Part shown: positions 6,115 to 14,313 of the stretch, piece by piece
How positions within the stretch are numbered: the first letter of the stretch is position 1
Layout: every line of letters begins with the position of its first letter
Translations under genes and position numbers: made by a program
The notes under the pieces: model-generated
Databases searched by the model: none
Seen by the model: only the letters and a program-made list of their open reading frames with translations
What the model was told of the DNA's origin: nothing
Assembly (NCBI GenBank): GCA_041748555.1
Contig: JBGTDA010000023.1
Span: 1 to 26,438 of the forward strand
DNA length: 26,438 bases
Source: Rhodonellum sp041748555
Lineage (GTDB): Bacteria > Bacteroidota > Bacteroidia > Cytophagales > Cyclobacteriaceae
Direction: 5' to 3'

Positions 6115-7227
6115 TTAAATCCTCCCATCAAAATCCTCCCGCCCTTTTTCCGCCTTAAGGGGAAATTTAATCACTGCATTCTCCCGTTTGGAGCGGTAAA
6201 TTGCTGTAAATAATTCCACGGTTTTTCGTCCCTGTTCCCCTGTAACAAGTGGATCTCTGCCTTCTGCAAGTGCTTCCAAAAAATCTTCAATTTGTTTTTC
6301 TATATAATAAACCGTTGGATCGATGGAGTTGAAAATCCCGGTGTCGGTCTTTATGAATTTCTGAAGCTGCTTTTCTTCACCGGAAACAGTCCAAAGGTCA
6401 TTGACCGGGGGTTCTGTAATGCTGGACATGCCGGCGATAAACATGGAACCACCTTCCGTCTGCACTCCAACAGATGCTCCGTTGCTTCCATGAATCTGGA
6501 CTTTGCCATAAACACCGGGTTTTTGGGAATTGCTGACGACGATATTGCCCAAGCCGCCGTTCTTAAATTTCACGATCGCAAGCGCGGTATCCTCCACCTC
6601 TATAAAGGGATGGTTAAGGTTGGCCCAAGTACCATAGACTTCATCAATATCACCCATTAGCCAGAGCAACAGGTCCAGTTGATGTGGGGCTTGATTGACT
6701 AAAACACCACCACCTTCAAATTCCCAGGATCCACGCCAAGGATCTGAAAGATAGTATTTCTCATCCCGCCATCCCAGCATATTGATTGTGCCCAAAATAG
6801 GCTTACCTATTTTTCCATCCTGAATTGCCTTCTTCAGCCGTATCACAGGCTCATAAAATCTCCTTTGGCTGATGACTGCAAGTTTTTTATCATGAATTTT
6901 CGCTGCCCGGATCATGGCATCACAATCTTCCAAAGAGGCAGCGAGTGGTTTTTCTACTATCACATGTGCTCCTGCTTCAATTGCGGCTATGGTAGGTTCC
7001 CAATGGTTGGGATGTGGTGTGCAGATGATCACCAAATCCAAGCCTTCCCGCTTGATCATGTCGGAGATATCATCATAAGCCTTCACTCCATAAGGTTCGG
7101 CAAATTCAGCCGCTTTTGTGATATTTCTGCTGAATACAGACACAAACTTAGATTGTGCTAAATTCTGAAGCGCCTGAGCATGTAAATGGGCCACTTTTCC
7201 GCAGCCGATTATTCCTGTTTTGTACAT
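6115..7227 (-). CDS. Gfo/Idh/MocA family oxidoreductase, cytoplasmic
   Basis: This 370-residue NAD(P)-dependent dehydrogenase has no signal peptide. The N-terminal Rossmann fold reads TGIIGCGKVAHLHAQAL (4-20), followed by VIICTPHPNHWEPTI and the EKP signature (92-94). GGGVLVNQAPHQLDLLLWL supplies the usual catalytic-region HxxD motif. Length is typical. It lies 6 bases after the MDR dehydrogenase gene and is almost certainly co-transcribed with it, a pairing that suggests consecutive oxidation steps on a sugar, inositol or related polyol. The specific substrate is unknown. The stop is close to the convergent HEPN pseudogene. Confidence 0.88.
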   Translation of the reverse strand: MYKTGIIGCGKVAHLHAQALQNLAQSKFVSVFSRNITKAAEFAEPYGVKAYDDISDMIKREGLDLVIICTPHPNHWEPTIAAIEAGAHVIVEKPLAASLEDCDAMIRAAKIHDKKLAVISQRRFYEPVIRLKKAIQDGKIGKPILGTINMLGWRDEKYYLSDPWRGSWEFEGGGVLVNQAPHQLDLLLWLMGDIDEVYGTWANLNHPFIEVEDTALAIVKFKNGGLGNIVVSNSQKPGVYGKVQIHGSNGASVGVQTEGGSMFIAGMSSITEPPVNDLWTVSGEEKQLQKFIKTDTGIFNSIDPTVYYIEKQIEDFLEALAEGRDPLVTGEQGRKTVELFTAIYRSKRENAVIKFPLKAEKGREDFDGRI

Positions 7228-7233
7228 AAAAAC

Positions 7234-8265
7234 TTAAGGTTGAAGTACCACTTTATTCAATCCCGGTTCCTTGTCGTACAACCTTTTGAACCAGGAAGCG
7301 CCTTCACTCAATGGAGCTTTGGCACTCAACAGTGAATCCACATCAATGAGCCCCTGCTCCATCATTTCCAGCACCTTTGCATATTCACCGGCAATCGAAC
7401 AACTTCCCTGAAGCCGGATTTCTCTGGTGACGACAGCCTGCAAAGGAAAATCAACCTGCTGTGCAAGGTTCCCGACAAGCGTGACGGTTCCCCCTTTTCT
7501 GACATTATCAATAGCCATTTTAACTGTTGTTGCAACACCAACTGCTTCGAAGGCCACATCTGCCCCTCGGTTATTTGTCATTGCCAAAATAGCCTCTTTG
7601 ATTCCATCCTCCCGGGCATTGAAAGTATGATCGGCTCCGAATTTTCGGGCTAGCTCCAGCTTTTGATCATCCAAATCGATTGCAATGATTTTTCCTGCAT
7701 TGGAAAGCTTCAGCACCTGAATCAGAAAAAGTCCGATCATTCCCGAACCTACCACCAATACTGTATCCCGCATACTGATAGGCGTCAGATCAATGGCATG
7801 TGTTGCGACGGCCACAGGTTCTACCATGGCTGCCTGTTCGAAAGAAACCGAATCGGGCAATCGGTAAAGAATGTGTTCGGGAACCACGACATATTCCGCG
7901 AAAGCTCCATGACGTCTGTATTCCTGCGGAGATACACCCAATACCTTTCTGTTGTCACTCAGGTTGTATTTTCCTCTCAGGGTGAACCAGTCATTTAATT
8001 CATATACGGTAGAGTCAAAAGTAACCCTGTCACCTTTTGCAAATGATTTTACCTCACTGCCTGTTTCAACAATTACCCCCGAAGCTTCATGTCCCATAAT
8101 CAGAGGCGGAATTCTCCTACCGGAGCTGCCGTCCATTCCATGCACGTCGCTGCCACATATTCCGCAGGCTTTCACACGGACAAGGACTTCATTTGCCTTG
8201 AATTCCGGTTCGGGCATATCCTTAAAAATTAAATTGTTGTAAGATTCCAATACGAGTGCTTTCAT
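7234..8265 (-). CDS. Medium-chain zinc dehydrogenase lacking the structural zinc cysteines
   Basis: This 343-residue protein belongs to the sorbitol/threonine dehydrogenase-like MDR family. The catalytic zinc site is present: Cys37 in ACGICGSD, His59-Glu60 in MGHE, and Glu149 in MVEPVAV. The Rossmann segment VLVVGSGMIGLFLIQ follows. The lobe that normally carries four zinc-binding Cys instead reads STVYELNDWFTLRGKYNLSD (84-104) and has none; a typical NLCDNR is NLSDNR. The start at 8265 (MKALVLESYNN) fits the family. An in-frame extension to 8451 adds 62 residues without family character and overlaps the upstream gene, so it was rejected. A TAnnTTTG element lies about 25 bases upstream. Likely role: NAD-linked oxidation of a polyol or sugar together with the Gfo/Idh gene downstream. 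Confidence 0.85.
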   Translation of the reverse strand: MKALVLESYNNLIFKDMPEPEFKANEVLVRVKACGICGSDVHGMDGSSGRRIPPLIMGHEASGVIVETGSEVKSFAKGDRVTFDSTVYELNDWFTLRGKYNLSDNRKVLGVSPQEYRRHGAFAEYVVVPEHILYRLPDSVSFEQAAMVEPVAVATHAIDLTPISMRDTVLVVGSGMIGLFLIQVLKLSNAGKIIAIDLDDQKLELARKFGADHTFNAREDGIKEAILAMTNNRGADVAFEAVGVATTVKMAIDNVRKGGTVTLVGNLAQQVDFPLQAVVTREIRLQGSCSIAGEYAKVLEMMEQGLIDVDSLLSAKAPLSEGASWFKRLYDKEPGLNKVVLQP

Positions 8266-8289
8266 GTCTTTTGCAATTTCGGTTATAAA

Positions 8290-8297
8290 CAAAAATA
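8290..8297 (-). promoter_or_regulatory. -7 promoter element of the MDR/Gfo-Idh pair
   Basis: On the minus strand TATTTTTG matches TAnnTTTG exactly, 24 bases before the MDR start codon and inside the 136-base gap after the cytochrome gene. This suggests the two dehydrogenase genes have their own promoter in addition to any read-through. Confidence 0.5.
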
Positions 8298-8401
8298 CAT
8301 TTGTTTTTATCGATATGAAAATTGAATCGGGATGTTTACCGGAGTAGGTGAAAAAAATGACGTTATTCTTAAAGAAAGGAAAGAGCAAAGAGATATTAAC
8401 C

Positions 8402-9799
8402 TCAATAAACCTTTTCATCTGAAGGTAGTGCCGGCAACTCAAAACTACCAAATTCTAGTTTAAAGGTGAATGCCGATTGGTTAACTGAATTTATCTCCTC
8501 AGCAGCAGGTGTGTTGAAGGCAAAGACTTTTTCAAGTTTTGGATGAGAATTAAGTTTGGCCAAGTTGGATAAGGAAATTTCTGAATGGGTCAGGTTCAGC
8601 TGGACCAAATTACTGCATTGATTGAGTTTATCTAAATTGGAACCCATGATCGCAGTTCCTTTGAGGTTGAGGATAACCAGGTTTTCAAGGTTAGGGATGC
8701 TGTCCAGTAAATCATCACTGACTTCGGTATCTCCCACGTCCAAATGGGCTATGTAGGAATAGACGGGTTCCAGAATCTGTATGTCGACATTATTAAATGA
8801 AGGTAAGTTGATACAGCTAACTCTGAGAAGTGAAGATCCCAGGCTCAAGGGTTCAATAAAAATTCCGTGTGTTCTTATTTCTGCCAAAATATGTTCAGGA
8901 ATGGTATCCAGATTTACCTCAGGGTAAATGCTGGTTTCGGTTCTAATGAAATAAGGTGCAATAAGTTCTTCTGTTATCCCGGCCTGGCCAAGGGTCGCTT
9001 CGAAAGATGATCCGGAAACCAACCAGGCCTTGAGTAATTCAACTTCTTCTTTTTTGGGTTGCTTCTTATCTTTTGGGGGCATATGGTCCTCATGATCCAG
9101 TGGGAGCGTGATCATGTGAAACAAAGCACTTTCTTCCGCGGGATTGCCTTGAATTACCGGGCCGTTTTTGCCACCGGCAAGTAAGGTTTCTTTTGAGGTC
9201 AAAACCAAACCTCCCTTGATGTTTTTAGGGTTATGGCAGCTCCGGCAGTTGTTTTGAAGAATGGGGTGAATGACTGTCTCATATAAGGCTACCTCCCTCC
9301 ATTGGCTTTCATCAATGGCAATTGGGGTTGCTTCTACCTCATTATACCAGCCAAAAGTTCTTTGTATTTCCTCTGGAAGCACTTCAGTCAGATAGGTTTC
9401 TCCATGCGTCAGACTGCCGCCGAGATGCCCGGTGACCAATACCGATAATAACAAACAGCAGGATAATACTTTAATTGTTGAATTATTTAAGGTTTGTTTT
9501 TTTCGGATCTGACAATAAAGAAGGCCGCAGATAATTGCAGTCAGTAAACCCAAAAGTAAATGGTTCCTGACTGTTGAAAAGGCATAACCTTCGGAAATGT
9601 AAAGCAGAAAACCACTCAAACAAGCTAAAATGGCTGTTACCGTGCTCCACAATAGAGCAATTTCTAGAGTAGGATAAAATATCGTCTTATCTTTTTTTGG
9701 ATAAAAAAGCAGCAATAAAGCGAATAAAATAAAGCCGATAGGAAGATGTACAATCAGGGGATGAAACCTGCCAATTAATGGAATAATAAAATCAATCAT
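8402..9799 (-). CDS. Membrane c-type cytochrome: DUF2231, cytochrome c and LRR domains
   Basis: This 465-residue protein has three parts. The N-terminus (1-130) is a DUF2231-like set of about four membrane segments, beginning RFHPLIVHLPIGFILFAL. A Planctomycete-type cytochrome c domain follows, with the haem motif C185-R-S-C188-H189 and the family text LLAGGKNGPVIQGNPAEES plus DHEDHMPPKDK, whose Met is the probable distal ligand. The C-terminal part (about 340-450) has leucine-rich repeats such as IPNLENLVILNLKGTAI and CSNLVQLNLTHSEISLSNL. The haem and LRR parts should face the periplasm. It is the last gene of the DUF1549/DUF1501 operon and may be its membrane electron partner; the LRRs may mediate protein binding. 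Function beyond haem binding is inferred. Confidence 0.85.
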   Translation of the reverse strand: MIDFIIPLIGRFHPLIVHLPIGFILFALLLLFYPKKDKTIFYPTLEIALLWSTVTAILACLSGFLLYISEGYAFSTVRNHLLLGLLTAIICGLLYCQIRKKQTLNNSTIKVLSCCLLLSVLVTGHLGGSLTHGETYLTEVLPEEIQRTFGWYNEVEATPIAIDESQWREVALYETVIHPILQNNCRSCHNPKNIKGGLVLTSKETLLAGGKNGPVIQGNPAEESALFHMITLPLDHEDHMPPKDKKQPKKEEVELLKAWLVSGSSFEATLGQAGITEELIAPYFIRTETSIYPEVNLDTIPEHILAEIRTHGIFIEPLSLGSSLLRVSCINLPSFNNVDIQILEPVYSYIAHLDVGDTEVSDDLLDSIPNLENLVILNLKGTAIMGSNLDKLNQCSNLVQLNLTHSEISLSNLAKLNSHPKLEKVFAFNTPAAEEINSVNQSAFTFKLEFGSFELPALPSDEKVY

Positions 9800-9924
9800 A
9801 AGTTCAACCCCCTTATTAATTTTCTGCCACCAAGAAAATCCAGGTTTACATTAATGAAATCTTTGAAGTTTGTGGTTTGCGGAAATCCATTACTAACCGA
9901 ATTATAAATTGTGTAAGACTTCAT
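9796..9924 (-). CDS. Small 42-codon ORF in the cytochrome operon, unrecognised
   Basis: An ATG at 9922-9924 opens a 42-residue frame that begins MKSYTIYNSVSNGF and ends GGRKLIRGLNL. Its TGA overlaps the ATG of the next gene by 3 of 4 bases (ATGA). The gap to the preceding DUF1501 stop is 13 bases. This tight packing is the main support: it fits translational coupling. The sequence has no signal peptide, membrane segment or known motif. It could be a real small protein, a leader that couples translation, or a remnant of a longer gene. No family is claimed. Confidence 0.4.
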   Translation of the reverse strand: MKSYTIYNSVSNGFPQTTNFKDFINVNLDFLGGRKLIRGLNL

Positions 9925-9937
9925 GTAAATTTCTTAT

Positions 9938-11446
9938 TTAAGCCAATATTTCTTTGATGATTTCTCCTTCCACATCGGTAAGCCTAAAAGGCCGTCCCTG
10001 AAAATCATAGGTGAATTTTTCATGGTCAAAACCAAGCAGATGGAGTATGGTCGCATGAATATCGTGGACAGAAACCCTTCCTTCGATTCCCGAAAAACCA
10101 AAATCATCCGTCAAACCATGGGATATTCCTTTCTTGATTCCGCCTCCGGCCATCCACATGGTAAAAGCATCCACATGATGGTCACGGCCTTTGAAACCCA
10201 TTCTTTTGCCTTCCCGGTTTTCCTGCATGGGTGTTCTTCCGAATTCGCCACCCCAGACGACCAAAGTTTCATCCAATAATCCCCTTTGCTTCAGGTCAAG
10301 CAGCAAGGCGGATATCGGGCGATCTATTTCCCGGCATTTATTTCTGAACCCCAAATCCAGGGCATTGTCATGGTCGGTACCATGACTGTCCCATCCCCAA
10401 TCATACAGCTGTACAAAACGGACGCCCTTTTCAACCAATTTCCTGGCCAGCAAGCAGTTGTTGGCAAAAGATTCCTGTCCAGGTTGCGTTCCATACAGCG
10501 TATGGACCGGCTCCGGTTCATCGTTGATATTCATTACCTCAGGCACCTCAATCTGCATTTTGTAGGCCATCTCGTACTGGTTGATTCTGGCCAATATTTC
10601 AGGGTCACCATAACTTTCAAATTCCTCTGCATTGATTTTGTTGATAGTGGAGATCACCGATTTTTTGAGATTTCTCGATATTCCCTTTGGATCTTCCAGG
10701 TAAAGGACAGGATCTCCCTTTGACCTGCATTGGACCCCTTGATATACGGAAGGCAAAAATCCACCTCCCCAGACACTTTTGCCGGCATCGGGCGTTTTGC
10801 CTCCTGACGTTAGAACTACAAAACCAGGCAAATTTTGGTTTTCCGTACCCAATCCATAAGTGACCCAACTTCCCAAACTTGGTCTTCCGAGCCGTGGACT
10901 TCCGGTTTGCATAAAGAGTTGTGCCGGACCATGATTAAATTGGTCTGTATGAACCGCTTTCAAAAAAGCCACTTCATCCGTCAACTTGGAAAAATGGGGT
11001 AGAAAGTCAGAAACCCAGGCACCGGATTCTCCATGCTGGGAAAATTTGGATTGAGGACCCAGCAGGTTAGGTGTTCCGCGGATAAAAGCAAATTTTCTTC
11101 CTTCCAATAATGACTCCGGACAGGGTTTGTTATCATATTTGATTAAATCCGGTTTATAGTCGAAGAGCTCCAGTTGGGAGGGAGAACCTGCCATGTGGAG
11201 GTAGATAACAGATTTTACTTTCGGAAGAAAGGGAGGGGGCAAAGGGGACAAAGGATTTAGGTCCCTTTCTGATAATTTCATTTCCAATGCACTGCCTGAT
11301 GTGCCACTTTGTTCACAGGAAAAAAGTAGGGGAGCCAAAGCAAGCCCTCCGAATTTAGTAACACAATCCAACATGAAGTGTCTTCGGGTCTGTTTTTCAA
11401 GCCTTTGCAGTTCAAGATCCCTCAGGAGATTTTGTAGGTTCTTCAT
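9938..11446 (-). CDS. DUF1501 family protein, exported
   Basis: This 502-residue protein belongs to DUF1501, a family related in fold to sulfatases/alkaline phosphatases and usually paired with DUF1549/DUF1553 cytochromes. The N-terminus has a Tat-like signal (TRRHFMLDCVTKFGGLALAP, 20-39). Family landmarks in order: YLHMAGSPSQLELFDYKP, HGPAQLFMQTGSPRLGRPSL, RFVQLYDWGWDSHG, LVVWGGEFGRTP and FKGRDHHVDAFTMWMAGGG. The gene begins one base after the stop of the DUF1549 gene, so the two are co-expressed. No enzymatic activity is well established for the family; a periplasmic hydrolase or an oxidoreductase partner of the cytochromes are both possible. Confidence 0.9.
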   Translation of the reverse strand: MKNLQNLLRDLELQRLEKQTRRHFMLDCVTKFGGLALAPLLFSCEQSGTSGSALEMKLSERDLNPLSPLPPPFLPKVKSVIYLHMAGSPSQLELFDYKPDLIKYDNKPCPESLLEGRKFAFIRGTPNLLGPQSKFSQHGESGAWVSDFLPHFSKLTDEVAFLKAVHTDQFNHGPAQLFMQTGSPRLGRPSLGSWVTYGLGTENQNLPGFVVLTSGGKTPDAGKSVWGGGFLPSVYQGVQCRSKGDPVLYLEDPKGISRNLKKSVISTINKINAEEFESYGDPEILARINQYEMAYKMQIEVPEVMNINDEPEPVHTLYGTQPGQESFANNCLLARKLVEKGVRFVQLYDWGWDSHGTDHDNALDLGFRNKCREIDRPISALLLDLKQRGLLDETLVVWGGEFGRTPMQENREGKRMGFKGRDHHVDAFTMWMAGGGIKKGISHGLTDDFGFSGIEGRVSVHDIHATILHLLGFDHEKFTYDFQGRPFRLTDVEGEIIKEILA

Positions 11447-11447
11447 A

Positions 11448-14186
11448 TCAAGGTTTGGTTAGAAATTCGTCTAAGTTCATAAGTGCATTTGCCACCAAAA
11501 CATAGGCACCAAACTCCGGGCTCCTATCTTTTTCATCTTTGGATATCAATTCTTCCAAAGCTTCGGGATCATTTTTATAGTTGCTCAAAGCAATTTCGTA
11601 AAGATCCAATAGGCTTTGCTTTTTGGTAGGGGTGATAGGGATCAGGATACATTGCTCATATCCAAAGGCGATAGCATTTGAAGGATCATTTTTAGCCATT
11701 TTCTTCATCTTTTTACCCAAAAATAAAGCAGCTTCCATATACACAGGATCATTTAAAGTGACTAGAGCCTGCAGTGGAGTATTGGTGACAATTCTTTTGC
11801 TGATGCACACTTCGCGGCTTCCTGCATCAAAGGTCATCATGGAGGGGTAGGGGCTGGTCCTTTTCAAAAAGGTATAAATTGCCCGCCTGTATTGGTCTTC
11901 CCCTTCACTCAAAGTCCATTTTTCGCCATTGTACACGCTTTGCCAGATGCCCTCCGGTTGAAAAGGCATGACAGCAGGGCCATACATTTTGGGACTTAAA
12001 AGACCGGCTACGGCCAAGGCCTGATCCCTTATCTGTTCGCCGCTCAGTCGGATTCTGGGCCCACGGGCATACCATTTATTGTCAGGATCTTTTTGATACA
12101 GAGAGGGGCTGATTTGGGACTTTTGCTTATAGGTGTCCGAAAGTACTATGGCCTTAATTAGCTTTTTGACACTCCAATCAAATTCATGCATCAGCTGCCA
12201 TGACAGGTAATCCAATAATTCAGGGTGGGATGGAGGATCAGACTGAGTACCCATATCCTCAATGGAGTTGACCAATCCCCTGCCAAAAAGCTGATCCCAA
12301 ATCCGGTTTACGGCTGTTCTGGAAGTCAATGGATTTTCAGGATCGGTTAACCAATAGGCAAGACCTAGACGGTTTTGGGGCCAGTCAGGGTTCCATGTAT
12401 TCAAGGATTCCGGTGTGTTGGCTTGCACTTCTTCTCCATTCAGCAACCAGTTTCCCCTCTCAAAAACATGGGTTTCTCTGCGCATGTATGGAGGGTTTTC
12501 GATCATGATCGGGAGGGAAAGCGGTTTGCTGTTGAGCAATGCCTGGAATTGGTTTTGGATTTCTAGATAACCATCTTGGTTTTCTCCCGGCAGCGTGTTT
12601 ACAAAAGCAAGCCACTCGATGGTACTGGTAGCTTGTTGCTTTCGGGCTTTCGGGTTTTCAGCTGTGATATAGAGGTTAATATTTCCGGTGACTTTTTTGA
12701 AGGGGATACTTTGGGTAAGTCTTCCCTCGGTTTTATTGATGGTAAATTGACTTAATATTTCTCCATTTGGATTCCCATTTCTGATCGTCAGTTCAGTGCC
12801 ATCCAAATCGGCCCAATAATGAAGCAGAAGTTGGTCGGAACCTTGGGTATCGACGTTTTTGATATAGCAGGATCCATTGTGCCATAATCCCAGCCATTTG
12901 GTGTCAATGAGTTCGCCATTGACGAAATCTTCTGCAAGGTGTGCCTGGTATTTGGGTTCTTGAAATGCTAAAAAATCATTGATTTTTCTCACCTCATTCG
13001 TACTGCCGTTTTTCGCGACCCAATCCTTGATGGTGTTGATTTGAACTTTCTGCTCAGGTTCATAAAATCTCAGTTTAGGTTCTTCATCATGCGTGTCTTC
13101 ATCCCTTGTATTGTTAAAAAAAGCAGCTGCCTGAAAAAATTCCTCATGCTTGAAAGGATCATAGGGATGGCTGTGGCACTGAACACATGCCATGGTGGTG
13201 CTTTGCCAAACTTCAAATGTGGTGCCTACCCGGTCCAAAACAGCCGCAACTCTAAATTCCTCATCTTCCGTTCCGCCTTCATCGTTGTTCATGGTATTCC
13301 GGTGGAAGGCGGTGGCTATCAATTGGCTCTCTGAGGGGTTGGGCAATAAATCTCCTGCCAGCTGCTCGACGGTGAACTGATCGAAAGCCATGTCCTGATT
13401 GAAGGCCTTGATTACCCAATCCCGATAAGGCCACATGGTCCGGGAGACGTCTCTTTCATAACCTTTTGTATCTGCATATCGGGCTAGATCCAGCCACCAG
13501 GAAGCCCATTTTTCACCATACGCAGGGGAATCTAAAAGTTGATCCACCAAGGCTTCATAGGACAATGCCCCCGATTCCCATTGTTTTTTCAAGTTTTCCG
13601 ATGGGGGCAGGCCGGTAATGTCCATTGAAACCCTTCTGAGTAATTTCAAAGGCTCCTCCTGTTCAGAAAAACCAAGCTCATTTTTTTCCAGTTTTTGCTG
13701 GATAAAATAATCAACACCTAAATAATTTTTTTCATTCTTTGTTCCGTTTCCCGCTTTCAGGTTTGCAAGTGGGACTTCCGGTTTTTGAACCGGGTAATAA
13801 GCCCAGTGTTTCCCCCATTTTGCGCCCTGCTTGATCCATTTATGCAGGGTTTTGATTTCGGTTTCCGTCAGTGCCGCCCTGCCATAGGGCATCCGGAGTT
13901 CAGGATCAGTTTCGTGAAGTCTTTGGATGAGGGGACTGTTTTTTGGGTCTCCGGGAATGATTGCGGGAAACCCTGATTTGGTAGGAGCGAATGCTTCATC
14001 CTCAAAAAGCACACTGAATTCGCCGTTCTTTTTTACCCCGCCATGGCAGGAAATACAATTGTTGTTTAAAATGGGTTTGACCTCGGTGCTGAAATCAACT
14101 TGGTCTTTCCTATTTATATATACAGATAAGAAAATCCCAATTGCTAAAGCAAAAGTTATAAAAACAAGGAATCTTTGTTTGGCCAT
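11448..14186 (-). CDS. PSCyt1-DUF1549-DUF1553 c-type cytochrome
   Basis: This is a planctomycete-type large cytochrome. From the preferred Met (residue 1 at 14186) there is a single membrane anchor or signal (RFLVFITFALAIGIFLSVYI). Then come PSCyt1 with C-I-S-C-H at 44-48, DUF1549/PSCyt2 with a second haem-like motif (MACVQCHSHPYDPF), a central region of about 250 residues with beta-rich text, and DUF1553/PSD1 (NPLTSRTAVNRIWDQLFGRG, then LSGEQIRDQALAVAGLL). An in-frame extension of 23 residues to 14255 carries no signal character, so 14186 was chosen. It is the first gene of the operon with DUF1501. Two CxxCH motifs imply electron transfer at the outer face of the inner membrane; substrate unknown. 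Confidence 0.88.
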   Translation of the reverse strand: MAKQRFLVFITFALAIGIFLSVYINRKDQVDFSTEVKPILNNNCISCHGGVKKNGEFSVLFEDEAFAPTKSGFPAIIPGDPKNSPLIQRLHETDPELRMPYGRAALTETEIKTLHKWIKQGAKWGKHWAYYPVQKPEVPLANLKAGNGTKNEKNYLGVDYFIQQKLEKNELGFSEQEEPLKLLRRVSMDITGLPPSENLKKQWESGALSYEALVDQLLDSPAYGEKWASWWLDLARYADTKGYERDVSRTMWPYRDWVIKAFNQDMAFDQFTVEQLAGDLLPNPSESQLIATAFHRNTMNNDEGGTEDEEFRVAAVLDRVGTTFEVWQSTTMACVQCHSHPYDPFKHEEFFQAAAFFNNTRDEDTHDEEPKLRFYEPEQKVQINTIKDWVAKNGSTNEVRKINDFLAFQEPKYQAHLAEDFVNGELIDTKWLGLWHNGSCYIKNVDTQGSDQLLLHYWADLDGTELTIRNGNPNGEILSQFTINKTEGRLTQSIPFKKVTGNINLYITAENPKARKQQATSTIEWLAFVNTLPGENQDGYLEIQNQFQALLNSKPLSLPIMIENPPYMRRETHVFERGNWLLNGEEVQANTPESLNTWNPDWPQNRLGLAYWLTDPENPLTSRTAVNRIWDQLFGRGLVNSIEDMGTQSDPPSHPELLDYLSWQLMHEFDWSVKKLIKAIVLSDTYKQKSQISPSLYQKDPDNKWYARGPRIRLSGEQIRDQALAVAGLLSPKMYGPAVMPFQPEGIWQSVYNGEKWTLSEGEDQYRRAIYTFLKRTSPYPSMMTFDAGSREVCISKRIVTNTPLQALVTLNDPVYMEAALFLGKKMKKMAKNDPSNAIAFGYEQCILIPITPTKKQSLLDLYEIALSNYKNDPEALEELISKDEKDRSPEFGAYVLVANALMNLDEFLTKP

Positions 14187-14313
14187 TGTTGGATATAATT
14201 GGTATCCCAAATTACTAATTCCAAACAACAAGTCATAATTTGAAATATAAAGCAAAAATCAGGGACCAAATAACAAGATTTGAATCTTAAGATGCGTTTT
14301 TATTTTGTTACTT

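Noticed and set aside
8266..8451. 62-residue N-terminal extension of the MDR gene
   Set aside because: No MDR family sequence, spans a promoter element and overlaps the upstream cytochrome gene.
14187..14255. 23-residue extension of the DUF1549 cytochrome
   Set aside because: It would place a signal/anchor segment internally; the Met at 14186 gives a normal N-terminus.
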